A stretch of 64,000 nucleotides of DNA from Acinetobacter piscicola (GCF_002233755.1 NZ_NIFO01000004.1:124001-188000), one strand, 5' to 3'; counted from the stretch's first letter, positions 39,047-49,441 are shown. Notes: generated from the letters alone by a model not told the origin. A program made the numbers and translations.

Positions 39047-39093
39047 CCTCTCCTTTATAAAGGATGAGCGTTATTACGCGCAAGAGGGAGAGG
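39047..39093. repeat. REP-like palindromic element, copy 2
   Basis: Outer stem CCTCTCC / GGAGAGG (39047-39053, 39087-39093) encloses a perfect palindrome CCTTTATAAAGG (39052-39063) and a hairpin GCGT-TATT-ACGC (39068-39079), so it can fold as a three-armed structure. It shares its right half (CGCAAGAGG-type) with the elements in the phoX-hisIE gap. It lies between convergent genes, where it may also stop transcription. Confidence 0.65.
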
Positions 39094-39142
39094 ATTTATA
39101 TTTTAAAGTTCATGGAGGATTAAAAAACCTCAAGTATGTAAA

Positions 39143-39655
39143 TCAAGCAGATTTCACCACACTGGCTTGTTGTTTCTGCTGAATGCTCTTGGCAAGTTTG
39201 TAGCAATCTTCAACATGTGCTTCGGCAACTTTTTTCATCACAATATAGCCTAAGCTGGCAGCAATGATCGAGCCACCTAAAGGAATAAACTTAGTCACTT
39301 GTTTAGTAATGACTTTAGCTGCAATATTATTTAGAGATGATTTTACCGCAGTTCGTGCAACCACTAAGCCTGAAAACTCAAAGCCACGTTTACGCAATTC
39401 ATTCCAATGGATTTTTTTAGTTTCAGGGTCATAAACACTAATTTGATCAGGTGCTAAGCCAAAACGTGTGTTAATTTCTGGAATCAAAAAAGACAACATT
39501 CCAACATCAATCACCACATCAAAGAAAGGCACAGGAACAACTGCCGCACCTGCCGATACATAAGAACGTTTTTTTACCAGTTCTAAACACTCTTCTCGAA
39601 TTTGTTCTAGGTTTAAATTTGGGTCGATCGAGTCTGGAATTTTATCAATTTTCAT
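39143..39655 (-). CDS. Small membrane-associated protein, DUF697-like
   Basis: 170-residue protein of unknown function. The segment SAGAAVVPVPFFDVVIDVGM (about residues 34-53) and a second Gly-rich hydrophobic segment PLGGSIIAASLGYIVMKK (about 125-142), with helices between, resemble the DUF697 domain found at the C-terminus of some membrane-associated GTPases. Here no GTPase domain is attached. A signal peptide is absent. It diverges from recC and converges with PAP. The role is not known. Confidence 0.6.
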   Translation of the reverse strand: MKIDKIPDSIDPNLNLEQIREECLELVKKRSYVSAGAAVVPVPFFDVVIDVGMLSFLIPEINTRFGLAPDQISVYDPETKKIHWNELRKRGFEFSGLVVARTAVKSSLNNIAAKVITKQVTKFIPLGGSIIAASLGYIVMKKVAEAHVEDCYKLAKSIQQKQQASVVKSA

Positions 39656-39841
39656 AAAACAATTACCTTTGATTCAAGCTTTTTATCATATTTCTGGCGA
39701 AGCTGCTTTTAAGCTTGAAATTGTGAAGTTATTTCCAAATAATGCTCTAAAAATGCCATAGTATGATCCAGATGTATAGTGGCGAATGTTTATGTTTTTG
39801 TGCACTTATACAAATCATTGAATATTAACAGTTGAGGGATT

Positions 39842-42800
39842 ATGGCAATTCATGTGATTCAAAGTCAAAGCATTGAGGTATTGGTGCAAGGTCTATTGCA
39901 AAATACAGTCAAGCCTTCGAAGAATCCTTTTGCTGTGCTCCAAACACAACATTTTATTGTCCCAAGTCCTGCGGTTCAGGAATGGCTAACACAAAAAATT
40001 GCAGAACAACAAGGAATTAGTGCCAATAGCTTTTTTCATCAGCGTATTCGTGGGTTTCAATGGTTTGCTTATCAACAGGTTTTAGAGGATAAGGACAAAG
40101 TCCGTAAAGCCAATATTCCACGTTTGATTATGAAGTGGCGAATTTACCAGACCTTAAAAAGCTTTATTGAAACAGATGAAAATACGGTTGCAGAAGATCA
40201 CCCGCTTCATTCAATTATCCAGCGTATTTATGATTCTGCTTCACAGCTTGAAAATGGTTTAGACAAACAGCTAAAAAAACAAAACATGCTGTATTGGGTG
40301 TCTGAACAAGTCTCGAAGTTGTTCAATAACTATATGCAATATCGTGGGGATTGTTTACGGGGGTGTGAACAGAATTATGCTGAAGTATGCACATGCCCAA
40401 GCAATTGGTTAGGACAATGGGGGCAAGGTCGAGAGCTTGATTTAGAACAACAATTCTTTAAGACCAATCAACAAATTTCAGCTTTTACTTTAAATCAGGC
40501 ACAGCAATTAGAACGTTGGCAACGTTGGTTATGGCAACATACTTTTCATGAAGATTTTGTAGAAATGCAAAGTATTGATGCTGATTTTTGGCAAGTGATG
40601 GATGACCCTGAACGCCGCCACAAAGCATTAAAAAAATTACCCAGTCGCTTGATTATTTTTACTTTGTTAGATTTACCACCAAGCCAATTACAATTTTTAA
40701 GACGTTTGGGGCAATATTTAGATGTGGTGATTTTACATTACAATCCATCACAAGAATATTGGGCAGACAGTGTCGATCCAAATTGGAAAAAGCAATATGA
40801 TTTAAGAGTCAAAGAGCGCTTTATTGCGAAACATCCTAAAGCGACCGATGACGATATTCAAAAATTCTTTGATGAATTTACTTTAAATTTTAATGCTGAA
40901 ATTCGTGAATCACGCCATCCGCTATTAACACGTTTTGGTAAGCAAGCCCGTGACCATTTCTCCATTTTATCCAATCTTTCATCAGGTGAAGAGGGGCAAT
41001 GGGTCGATGCTTTTGTTGATGAAGAACCGACGCATTTATTGTCCAAATTACAGTCCGATATTTTGTACTTGGTTGAACCAGAAGCACATGCATACCGCTT
41101 AGAAAAGCAGGATGACTCAATCCAAATCCATGTTTGTCATTCCTCACTTCGACAACTTGAAGTATTGAAAGATCAATTGATGCACTGGTTAGCACAAAGC
41201 AGTGTTGAAAATCCACATCGCCCAAGTGATGTACTGGTTTTAGTTCCTGATTTAAAACAGATTGAGCCGCTGGTTCGTAGTGTATTTCCACATGTACCCA
41301 ATCAAGAAGGTGTTTACCTGCCTGTTAAAATTGCAGGGGTGACGCAACTGGATGCAGTCAATGCATGGCGTGCTGTTTTGGGGCGAATTGAATTGGTGCA
41401 AGGTCGTTTTACCATTGAAGACTTTGCAGATTGGTTGAATTTAAGTGCAACCCAATTACGTTATGCGCTAAATATTCAAAATACTGAACGTATGATCGCT
41501 TTATTGATCAGTGCAGGGTTTAAGCGTGGTTTGGATGATGCACATTTACAACGCGGTTTAAGTTCAGACGATGAAGATTACCGTTTTAGTTTTAAGTTTG
41601 CTTTAGATCGTTTGGTTTTGGGTGTTGCGATACCTGAACATGCGATGTTTGAAAATACGCTCAGTTATGCACAAGTTTTGCCTAGTGATTTTGAACTAAT
41701 CAGTACATTAATTACAATCTATCAAGATTTTGCAGAACGCCGCCATTGGATGACAGCGCATGAATTAGGTCTGCAATCAGGTCTAAAATCCGATGCTGAA
41801 ACATGGTTGAAAATGTTGATGCAAGATATTCTTGAATTTGAACAAGCGGGTGTTGAGGCATTAAAAACAGTTCGTGAAATTGTCAAAAAACAAGAACGTA
41901 TGCTGACGCTAGCCAGTTTCTATGACGAGCAAGAAAACTCTATTCTTAAAAATATTCATTTACCATTACCGTATTTACTTACTGAAATTCAAAATATTTT
42001 AGAAGGTCAAATTGATCAGGCCTTACCAACAGGTCAGATTACCTTTAGTCAAATTGGTTTGATTCGTCCACTGCCTTATAAATTGATTGTAGTGATGAAT
42101 TTAGATAGTGGAAAATTTCCGAATCGAAGTACGCATTTACCTTTTGATTTAATGGAAATTCTTAAACCTCAATTGGGTGATCGCTCACGTTTGGAAGATG
42201 ACCAAGGGGCATTTTTAGATGCTCTGCTGTTAGCGCAAGAAAACTTGTGGTTGTTTTATAATGGTTTTGATGTGAGTGATGGTGAAGTTCGTGATCCATC
42301 TAGTGTGTTGCAAGAATTGATTCAGCATATTGCTTTTATTAGTCAATCTGAATCTAGCTCATCTGAGCAAACAAATACGATCATTGAAAAGAATGGTATT
42401 GAAATTCCTGAACAAATTCAGTCGTTATATCACATTCATAGCTTACAACCCTTTGATCCAAGTGGTTTTGAAACAGCAGAAAATATTCGTTACCAAGACC
42501 AATGGTATCAAGTGGCGCAACAAATCCGTCAAGCCGACAACTTATCGCATAGAGAAGCTTGGGCAAATACGGCATATCCTGTTGCTCAAGACAGTCTCAC
42601 TGTTTTAGATGCAGGGCAGTGGATTCATGATGTGACATTCCCTGCGCGGTTATATTTAAAAACCTTAGGGGTTGAAAATTTGAGTGCGGAAGACATTCCT
42701 ACACAAATAGAACCTTTAGTTTTAGATGGTTTAGCACGTTATCAGATTCGAGACTTTTTACAAAAGCAGGATTTAGGCAAAGACATTCTAGCCGATCAAT

Positions 42801-43561
42801 CGGTCATTCATAATATTGAGCAACTACAAAATCAGCTACAAGATCAATTACCAATCGGTAAAGTTCAACACAGTGCTTGGCAAATCAGTTTGGCTGAACA
42901 AGAGGCTTTGAATGCTCGTTTAAAGCGCTATGCCGCAGAAGTCACCCGAACCACACAACGTCAATGGCGCATTGAAGATCAGCTCGTAATTAACATCACT
43001 GTGCCTATGCAAACTGTCAATGATTGGGTCAGTTTAGATGCATCCAGTGGGCGCGCCAAGCGTCGTACAAAAGTGTGGTTGGAGTATTTATTGTGGCTCA
43101 GTTATTTAGATTTAGATGATGCTCAATCCTTAGATTTGCGACGTATTGCTTTGTTTAGCGATGTCACCGTGATCAGTACAGGGATCACTTCTAAACAGGC
43201 CAAAGCATACTTACTCGCATGGTTTAAAGCCTATGCTTATGCGCAGTCACAACCTTTGGTTTTACCTGCGGCATTGTTACTCAAGCTGGCTGAAAAAAAC
43301 AAAGCACTTGAATGGTTTGAAAATGAATCAGGGCAAATGGTGATTGATAATTTGGGCGATCTATTCAAAGAATGGAATGCAGAAGGTGCGCGTTTTAGCT
43401 CTTTCTCTGTTGAAGATAATGAGGCGACCAGATTTCATCGAGATTGGCAATTTATTCTACAAGAACAGGATGCGACAGCATTGTTAAAGCATGCATGTGA
43501 GCAATTTGCGTATGATTTGTATCAACCGATTTATCAGCATCAATGTGTGGAGGAAGAATGA
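39842..43561 (+). CDS. recC: Exodeoxyribonuclease V gamma subunit RecC
   Basis: RecC is the inactive-helicase-like scaffold of RecBCD that recognises Chi and splits the DNA strands. The N-terminus has the family pattern FIVPSPAVQEWLTQKIAEQQGISANSFF (in part), which corresponds to the degenerate helicase core. Other RecC hallmarks are LPSRLIIFTLLDLPPSQLQFL and FSQIGLIRPLPYKLIVVMNLDSGKFPN (in part). At 1239 residues it is longer than the 1122 of E. coli. GAGGGA precedes the ATG. The recB start overlaps its stop. The order recC-recB-recD without ptrA is usual for Acinetobacter. Confidence 0.95.
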   Translation: MAIHVIQSQSIEVLVQGLLQNTVKPSKNPFAVLQTQHFIVPSPAVQEWLTQKIAEQQGISANSFFHQRIRGFQWFAYQQVLEDKDKVRKANIPRLIMKWRIYQTLKSFIETDENTVAEDHPLHSIIQRIYDSASQLENGLDKQLKKQNMLYWVSEQVSKLFNNYMQYRGDCLRGCEQNYAEVCTCPSNWLGQWGQGRELDLEQQFFKTNQQISAFTLNQAQQLERWQRWLWQHTFHEDFVEMQSIDADFWQVMDDPERRHKALKKLPSRLIIFTLLDLPPSQLQFLRRLGQYLDVVILHYNPSQEYWADSVDPNWKKQYDLRVKERFIAKHPKATDDDIQKFFDEFTLNFNAEIRESRHPLLTRFGKQARDHFSILSNLSSGEEGQWVDAFVDEEPTHLLSKLQSDILYLVEPEAHAYRLEKQDDSIQIHVCHSSLRQLEVLKDQLMHWLAQSSVENPHRPSDVLVLVPDLKQIEPLVRSVFPHVPNQEGVYLPVKIAGVTQLDAVNAWRAVLGRIELVQGRFTIEDFADWLNLSATQLRYALNIQNTERMIALLISAGFKRGLDDAHLQRGLSSDDEDYRFSFKFALDRLVLGVAIPEHAMFENTLSYAQVLPSDFELISTLITIYQDFAERRHWMTAHELGLQSGLKSDAETWLKMLMQDILEFEQAGVEALKTVREIVKKQERMLTLASFYDEQENSILKNIHLPLPYLLTEIQNILEGQIDQALPTGQITFSQIGLIRPLPYKLIVVMNLDSGKFPNRSTHLPFDLMEILKPQLGDRSRLEDDQGAFLDALLLAQENLWLFYNGFDVSDGEVRDPSSVLQELIQHIAFISQSESSSSEQTNTIIEKNGIEIPEQIQSLYHIHSLQPFDPSGFETAENIRYQDQWYQVAQQIRQADNLSHREAWANTAYPVAQDSLTVLDAGQWIHDVTFPARLYLKTLGVENLSAEDIPTQIEPLVLDGLARYQIRDFLQKQDLGKDILADQSVIHNIEQLQNQLQDQLPIGKVQHSAWQISLAEQEALNARLKRYAAEVTRTTQRQWRIEDQLVINITVPMQTVNDWVSLDASSGRAKRRTKVWLEYLLWLSYLDLDDAQSLDLRRIALFSDVTVISTGITSKQAKAYLLAWFKAYAYAQSQPLVLPAALLLKLAEKNKALEWFENESGQMVIDNLGDLFKEWNAEGARFSSFSVEDNEATRFHRDWQFILQEQDATALLKHACEQFAYDLYQPIYQHQCVEEE

Positions 43562-46500
43562 TGAGTAACGCTATTTCTCCACAAACTACTGTTGAAACAT
43601 CGGCAATACCAACCGCAAAGAAAGTATCCATTCAGCCAATTGCAGACATGCAATTTACAGGTTTGCACTGGATTGAAGCTTCAGCAGGAACAGGAAAAAC
43701 CTATACATTATCCAGTTTAATGGTACGGATATTTTTAGAAAAGTATCTACCTAAACAAGTCATTGCGACCACATTTACACGCAAAGCTGCGGCTGAATTA
43801 AAAAGCCGTATTCGGTCACGATTGCAAGAAACCTATCACTATTTTGAATCTTGTCGTGAATTCACTGAACAAGAGGTTTTAGCCAAAGCACAGCAAGAGT
43901 CTGATCCATTATTTTCCAAGACATTGGAAATATTTGCCTCACGTATAGGCTACGCTTGCGAGCGTTTAAAATTGGTGATTGATCAGTTAGATGAGTTATT
44001 CGTTGGGACTTTAGACAGTTTTAGCCAAAAGCTATTACGTGAATTTGCTTTTGAAAGCGGCAAAATTGAACGTGCTGAAATTACAGATGATGCGAAAAGT
44101 TATAGCCACCAATTGATTCATGATGTACTTCGTGAATGGATTCAAAAACAACCTCAACCAATCATTGATAGTTTGATGTTTGCAGGCGAATTGCATGGGG
44201 TGGATTACTATGTCGCAACCGTTGAACAGAGTTTAAATTTTGCTTCGGCAAACTTTGTTGAACCGCAATTTTCTACTGTTGATTTTGAGCAGTTTCAGAA
44301 GGCTGTAGAACAGCTTCAACAGTTGCCTCTTGAGCAATTGCAGTCTTTAGAAGCCTATTATTTATTGGATGGTGAACATTACAAACAGATTAACGGCACC
44401 AAGTTTAGAAATGGACGCTTTAATCGTATTTTTGTTAAAAGCCTGCCACAGATTATCCAAACATTGCAGCGCTCGGGCGCAAAACATTATTTAAGCCAAA
44501 TGCTCTCTGACGCTAAATCTGACTTAGCCACCTTGGTTAAAGTATTGCGAGAACAGCAGATTTTTAAGAAATCGGCTGCGGAAAATGTACAGACGACGTT
44601 TTATCAGCATCAGATTATTCAACAATTATTGAATATTTATCAAGAGATTGAAAAGTTTGAAGCGCAATTGGCTGGAACAGATACATTTTTAAAATATTAT
44701 CTTGCTCAACAAGTCAAAAAGCGTTTACCCCAAGTTTTACAGCAGAAGGGTGAAACGACATTTTCCCAACAGCTTCGAACGCTTGCCGAAGCACTACAAG
44801 GTGAGCAAGGGCAACGCTTTGCGACGTTTGTACATGCTGCTTATCCTTTGATTCTGGTCGATGAATTTCAAGATACCAATCAAGATCAAGATGATATGTT
44901 GGCGCAAATTTGGCGTCATCCAAGTCGTGTAAAAAACGGTTGTATGATCATGGTTGGTGACCGTAAACAAGCGATTTATGGTTTCCGTGGTGGCGACATG
45001 CTGACTTTTTTAAAAGCACATCAGGATGTTTTTGGTAAAGAAGGGCATGAGTACAATTTGATTTATAACCATCGCTCAGTAAAACCCTTGGTTGAGGTGG
45101 TTGATGCGTTATTTCAACGACAAATAGATTTTGGTGAGCAGGTTGCTTATACCCCAGTTCAAGCTGGTTCAAGACCGCATCCTGATTTAATTGATCACGA
45201 TACTATCAATCCGCAACCTTTACGATGGCTACAACTGGAAGATAAAAATAAAGAAGCAGAACAAGTAGCTTGGAAAATTCGTGATTTACTCAATCAAGGT
45301 ATTCAGGGCAATTTATATTTTGCAGAAAAATCAGATCATCGAGCACTGGATGAAAATGATATTGCAATTTTGTCTAAAAACCATGATGGCTTAGACAAAG
45401 CACAATCGGCTTTAGAATTCTTAGGTATTCGTACAAATCGCCCCTCGAAAAGAAGTATTTTTGAAAGTCAGATCGCCAAAGATGTCGGTGCTGTACTTGC
45501 AGCCATTATGCATCCTTATAATGAAGCTAAAATAAAACGTGCTTTGCTCAGTCGATTATTGAGCTTCCAACTGACACAATTGATTGAATTGGAACAACAT
45601 GCAGATGGCTTAAGTCATTATATAGAACAGTTCGATCAGATTCGTGAGATGTGGTTGAATCAAGGGTTTTTAACCGCTTGGCAATACGCACTGACGCAAT
45701 TTCATGTGTGGACAAAACTGGTTGAAAAGCAAAGTCGTGACAATGAACGTGTGGTGGTAAATTTACGTCATTTAACCGAATTATTAAGCCAGCACAGTGA
45801 GCAATATCAAGGGGCTCAAAATCTTTATCATTGGTATTTAAAACAACTGACCATGCCAATGGAACGTGAGTGGGAAATGGAGCGTAAACTGTCCAATGAG
45901 GCAGGGGTTCAGCTGATGACCATTCACCAATCCAAAGGACTAGAATTTAAATTCGTGTTTTTATTGGGTGCAGACAAAGATTTTAAGGAAATGCACAAAA
46001 CACTGAACTTTTCGACCATGGAGCAACTCAATTCTTCGACTGGAAAAGTTGAAGTACAACGTGTGGTTGCTGTGAATGATGCGAATACGCTTAAAAAAGA
46101 AGATATCGCGCAACACGATGAACGTGCATTGGCCGAGCATCATCGCTTATGGTACGTGGCATTGACCCGTGCCAGTTATCGTGTTTATGCCATGATGCAG
46201 GACAATGTTGGAAAATCGACAACAGGATTGGCTTTTTGGCGCGGTCATCCTGTCACAGCATTTCAACATGCAGGTAGCGCGCAAGAAGCGTTGTTGATTG
46301 AACGACCGATACGATTAGAAGCGAAAAAAACTGAAATACACGTTCCTTTTATTGCAGAAGCATTTCCGAAACAGCGTTTCTACGCACGCGGCAAAACCAG
46401 TTTTAGTGCTTTGGCACAGCATTTAACACGTCAACAAATTCAAGATGCTTTGGCTGTTTCTGAACAAGTTGTAGAAAGTGCTGAAGATGAAATTCAACAG

Positions 46501-47355
46501 CCTATTGCCCAACCTATCGCAGATGAAATATTACAACAACCCATCGCATGGATTAAAGCTAATTTTCCAAAAGGAACAGTGGCGGGTAATTTCTTGCATG
46601 AAATTTTTGAACATGTGGATTTTAAAGACCGACAATATTGGCAACTTGAAATACATCGCCGTTTTAAAAATGATTATTCATCATTATGGTCTGAATTGAT
46701 TGCGCAATATCAACTGGCTTTTCCACAACAAAGTTCCGCAGACAATCAACATGTTGAAGACACTTTATTACAATGGATTTCGGACTGGTTAGCGGATGTA
46801 TTAAGCACAGCAATTTTGAATCATTTTCAATTAGGGCAGCTTGAAAGACATGAGTATTTATCAGAATTTCCTTTCTATTTAGCATTGTCTGATCGGATAT
46901 TGGCAACCAAGCGGATTCAGCAACTCTTTGATGAATATGATATTCATATGCCAGATTTTAAAGAAGCGAATGCAGCTCGTTATTTAAATGGTTCAATTGA
47001 TTTGGTGTTTTTTGATGGTCAGCAGTATCACATTGCCGATTATAAAAGTAATTTCTTAGGTTTAGATCAACAAAACTATACGACACAAGCCATACAGCAA
47101 AGCATGTCACATGCCAGTTATTGGCTACAAGCATCGTTGTATTTAGTCGCTTTGCATCGTTATTTGACCGTACAACTTGAAAATTATCAAATCGAGCGTG
47201 ATTTAGGTGGTGCGACTTATCTTTATTTACGTGGTATGAATGGACAAGCTGAGCAAGGCTATCACTTTTGGCGACCAAGTTCGGAGTTTATTCTCAGACT
47301 AGATGCTATTTTGGGATATTTTGCTGAGGATAAAATACTTAAAAACACTGGATAA
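43558..47355 (+). CDS. recB: Exodeoxyribonuclease V beta subunit RecB
   Basis: RecB gives the 3'-5' helicase and the only nuclease of RecBCD. Walker A IEASAGTGKTYTL is near residue 42, motif Ia TFTRKAAAELKSRI, Walker B LILVDEFQDTNQDQ, motif III MVGDRKQAIYGFRGGD, motif V QLMTIHQSKGLEFKF and motif VI RLWYVALTRA. The C-terminal nuclease has GNFLHEIFEHV, GSIDLVFFDGQQYHIADYKSN with the catalytic Asp/Asp/Lys, and the helical end (long motifs quoted in part). Two consecutive ATG codons at 43558 and 43561 follow GGAGGAAG; either may be the start, and both overlap the recC stop. An ATG at 43543 lies upstream of that ribosome site and is unlikely. Confidence 0.95.
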   Translation: MMSNAISPQTTVETSAIPTAKKVSIQPIADMQFTGLHWIEASAGTGKTYTLSSLMVRIFLEKYLPKQVIATTFTRKAAAELKSRIRSRLQETYHYFESCREFTEQEVLAKAQQESDPLFSKTLEIFASRIGYACERLKLVIDQLDELFVGTLDSFSQKLLREFAFESGKIERAEITDDAKSYSHQLIHDVLREWIQKQPQPIIDSLMFAGELHGVDYYVATVEQSLNFASANFVEPQFSTVDFEQFQKAVEQLQQLPLEQLQSLEAYYLLDGEHYKQINGTKFRNGRFNRIFVKSLPQIIQTLQRSGAKHYLSQMLSDAKSDLATLVKVLREQQIFKKSAAENVQTTFYQHQIIQQLLNIYQEIEKFEAQLAGTDTFLKYYLAQQVKKRLPQVLQQKGETTFSQQLRTLAEALQGEQGQRFATFVHAAYPLILVDEFQDTNQDQDDMLAQIWRHPSRVKNGCMIMVGDRKQAIYGFRGGDMLTFLKAHQDVFGKEGHEYNLIYNHRSVKPLVEVVDALFQRQIDFGEQVAYTPVQAGSRPHPDLIDHDTINPQPLRWLQLEDKNKEAEQVAWKIRDLLNQGIQGNLYFAEKSDHRALDENDIAILSKNHDGLDKAQSALEFLGIRTNRPSKRSIFESQIAKDVGAVLAAIMHPYNEAKIKRALLSRLLSFQLTQLIELEQHADGLSHYIEQFDQIREMWLNQGFLTAWQYALTQFHVWTKLVEKQSRDNERVVVNLRHLTELLSQHSEQYQGAQNLYHWYLKQLTMPMEREWEMERKLSNEAGVQLMTIHQSKGLEFKFVFLLGADKDFKEMHKTLNFSTMEQLNSSTGKVEVQRVVAVNDANTLKKEDIAQHDERALAEHHRLWYVALTRASYRVYAMMQDNVGKSTTGLAFWRGHPVTAFQHAGSAQEALLIERPIRLEAKKTEIHVPFIAEAFPKQRFYARGKTSFSALAQHLTRQQIQDALAVSEQVVESAEDEIQQPIAQPIADEILQQPIAWIKANFPKGTVAGNFLHEIFEHVDFKDRQYWQLEIHRRFKNDYSSLWSELIAQYQLAFPQQSSADNQHVEDTLLQWISDWLADVLSTAILNHFQLGQLERHEYLSEFPFYLALSDRILATKRIQQLFDEYDIHMPDFKEANAARYLNGSIDLVFFDGQQYHIADYKSNFLGLDQQNYTTQAIQQSMSHASYWLQASLYLVALHRYLTVQLENYQIERDLGGATYLYLRGMNGQAEQGYHFWRPSSEFILRLDAILGYFAEDKILKNTG

Positions 47356-47389
47356 ATGATTTTATCTTTTTATTAACATATGGTTATCA

Positions 47390-47449
47390 TGTGGATAACC
47401 ATGTTTAAAACCTTGTAGATAACTCTGAGGATAACTGTGTGGAAAATAA
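47390..47449 (+). repeat. Degenerate 12-base tandem repeat with DnaA-box-like units over recD start
   Basis: Five consecutive 12-base units begin at 47390, 47402, 47414, 47426 and 47438: TGTGGATAACCA, TGTTTAAAACCT, TGTAGATAACTC, TGAGGATAACTG, TGTGGAAAATAA. The first nine bases of unit 1 are a perfect DnaA box (complement of TTATCCACA). Units 3, 4 and 5 differ by one base each, and unit 2 by three. The recD GTG codon lies in unit 5. A nine-base hairpin ATGGTTATC/GATAACCAT (47380-47388, 47394-47402) overlaps unit 1. Confidence 0.7.
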
Positions 47450-49187
47450 ACAAGATTTAGACACTCATACGCCGCAATGGATAGCGACGTGGAGTCAGTA
47501 TCTGTTACAGCAGTTTTCCACAGATCAACAGCAAATCGATCAGGCAAAGTTACTCATTGAAGAGGTGCTAGAAGCAAATTTGCAAGGTGATAGCTGTATT
47601 GCTCAGCATGATCAAAATATACAAAGTTTAGGACATTTAGCTTTATCGGAAGAACTTGCGCAAAAACAAGTTGTACCTTTTGTTTATGATGCACAATATC
47701 TTTATTTGTACCGTTATTGGAAATTAGAGCAACGCTTAGCCACGCAAGTTCTTCGTTTACAACAACAGCAGATACAGCCTATTGATATTGCACCTTTTGA
47801 TGATCTTTTGACTGATCATCATCAAAAAGCCGCTTTAAATAACGTTGCAAATCATGCTTTCAATATCATTACAGGTGGGCCAGGAACAGGTAAAACCTAT
47901 ACTTTGGCACGGATTATTGCCGTATTACATCATGCGATTCCCAATATTCGTATTGCTATGGCCGCACCGACGGGTAAGGCTGCACAACGTATGGGTGAAG
48001 CCCTACAAAAGTCGTTGTTAGACCCTAAATTACAAAAGTTTGGACTACGCTTAGAGCAATTCAATCCTATTACGATTCATCGTTTATTGGGTTTAGGCAA
48101 TCAACAGCTTCCGCGTTTTAATCAACGACAACCCTTACCTTATGATGTGATCGTGATTGATGAAGCATCGATGTTGGATTTAAATCTGGCGACTTTATTA
48201 TTCGAAGCAGTTCCAGATCATTGTCGACTGATTTTATTGGGAGATGCCAATCAGCTCGCTTCAGTAGATGTCGGTTCTGTTTTGGCAGATTTGCAACAAG
48301 TTCCTACACTACAAGACAATAGAAGCCATTTGCTGACCAGTCAGCGCTTTAAAGGCGATGCTTTGATTGGGAAAATGGCACAATTTATTCAGTCGCAAAA
48401 ACAAGCTGATTTAGAGCAAAGCACCTTATTAAATGATTTTGAAAATCAAGTGGTACAGGCTTCAGTATTAAAACCAATTGTTTTGCAGCAAGACATGCAA
48501 GATATGATTCAACTGGAATATTTACCTGAAGATATTTTACAAGCTGATTTAGCTTCGTATTATCAAAAACTCAGTTGGGGATTTCAAAGTTATTTTCAAA
48601 GTCTAAAAGAATATTTAAATGCAGAAAATTCAAATGATTATATAGATGTCGTAACACAAGCATTTGACCAATATCGAATACTGACCGCCGTACGACACGG
48701 TATGTTCGGACTGAATATTTTAAATTTAGAGATGGAAAAAGCTTTATTTGAAGCGATTCCAAGTTTATACCGACAAGGTGACTGGTATGTCGGACGACCT
48801 GTGATGATGACCTATAACGATTATCAACTGGGGCTTTCCAATGGTGATATTGGAATTTGCTTTAAACATCGTCAGCAACCAAAACAATTTGAAGTATTTT
48901 TTCCAAGCTTAAATAAATGGATTTCCGCAACGCGACTTCCAAAAGTCATTCAAACTGCTTTTGTTTTGACGATACATAAATCGCAAGGTTCAGAATTTAC
49001 CCATACCGCTGTGGTTTTAGATCCGGCAGCGACTAAACTTTTAAGCCAAGAACTGATTTACACAGCAATAACACGTGCGAAATCTGTAGTAAGTTTACTG
49101 GTCGATCAAAATGCATTTAGACAGTCATTGAGCATTGCAACCATTAGGATGAGTGGATTGGTTAATAAAATTAATAAAAATAACTAA
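47439..49187 (+). CDS. recD: Exodeoxyribonuclease V alpha subunit RecD
   Basis: RecD is the 5'-3' SF1B helicase of RecBCD. Residues about 1-110 form the RecB-contacting domain. Walker A GGPGTGKTYTLARI is near residue 146, Walker B VIVIDEASMLDL near 240, motif III LLGDANQLASVDVGSVLADL follows, then the two domains with VMMTYNDYQLGLSNGDIG and the final LTIHKSQGSEFTHTAVVL (partial quotes). The length of 582 compares with 608 in E. coli. The start is GTG at 47439 with GAGGATAAC before it; no ATG occurs before the N-terminal domain. It lies 83 bases after recB, the gap containing a hairpin and a phased repeat. Confidence 0.94.
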   Translation: MENKQDLDTHTPQWIATWSQYLLQQFSTDQQQIDQAKLLIEEVLEANLQGDSCIAQHDQNIQSLGHLALSEELAQKQVVPFVYDAQYLYLYRYWKLEQRLATQVLRLQQQQIQPIDIAPFDDLLTDHHQKAALNNVANHAFNIITGGPGTGKTYTLARIIAVLHHAIPNIRIAMAAPTGKAAQRMGEALQKSLLDPKLQKFGLRLEQFNPITIHRLLGLGNQQLPRFNQRQPLPYDVIVIDEASMLDLNLATLLFEAVPDHCRLILLGDANQLASVDVGSVLADLQQVPTLQDNRSHLLTSQRFKGDALIGKMAQFIQSQKQADLEQSTLLNDFENQVVQASVLKPIVLQQDMQDMIQLEYLPEDILQADLASYYQKLSWGFQSYFQSLKEYLNAENSNDYIDVVTQAFDQYRILTAVRHGMFGLNILNLEMEKALFEAIPSLYRQGDWYVGRPVMMTYNDYQLGLSNGDIGICFKHRQQPKQFEVFFPSLNKWISATRLPKVIQTAFVLTIHKSQGSEFTHTAVVLDPAATKLLSQELIYTAITRAKSVVSLLVDQNAFRQSLSIATIRMSGLVNKINKNN

Positions 49188-49403
49188 TTGTTAATGAAAT
49201 GTAATTAATTTACATCATGTACGAAATTACTTACATGAATTCGAGATATTAGCGCATAGAGCTTCATATGGCTTTCTGAGATGATGAACCCCATAAAGAG
49301 CTCAGCAAGGATCGTTGAGTAAAATCGCATAATAATAACCAGTTAAAGTCGAGAGACTGCGAACTTACATGAAGTAAGTAATAAGAGGAAACTTACAGCC
49401 GCT

Positions 49404-49441
49404 AAGCCTTGTAGTTTTGGGAGAGACTACAGGGCTTTTTT
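49404..49441 (+). terminator. Strong rho-independent terminator downstream of recD
   Basis: 12-base stem AAGCCTTGTAGT / ACTACAGGGCTT (49404-49415, 49426-49437) with one G-U pair, a ten-base loop and a T-run to 49441. Confidence 0.85.

Noticed and set aside
43543..43557. ATG at 43543 as the recB start
   Set aside because: It lies upstream of the GGAGGAAG ribosome site, which instead points to the ATG codons at 43558 and 43561.
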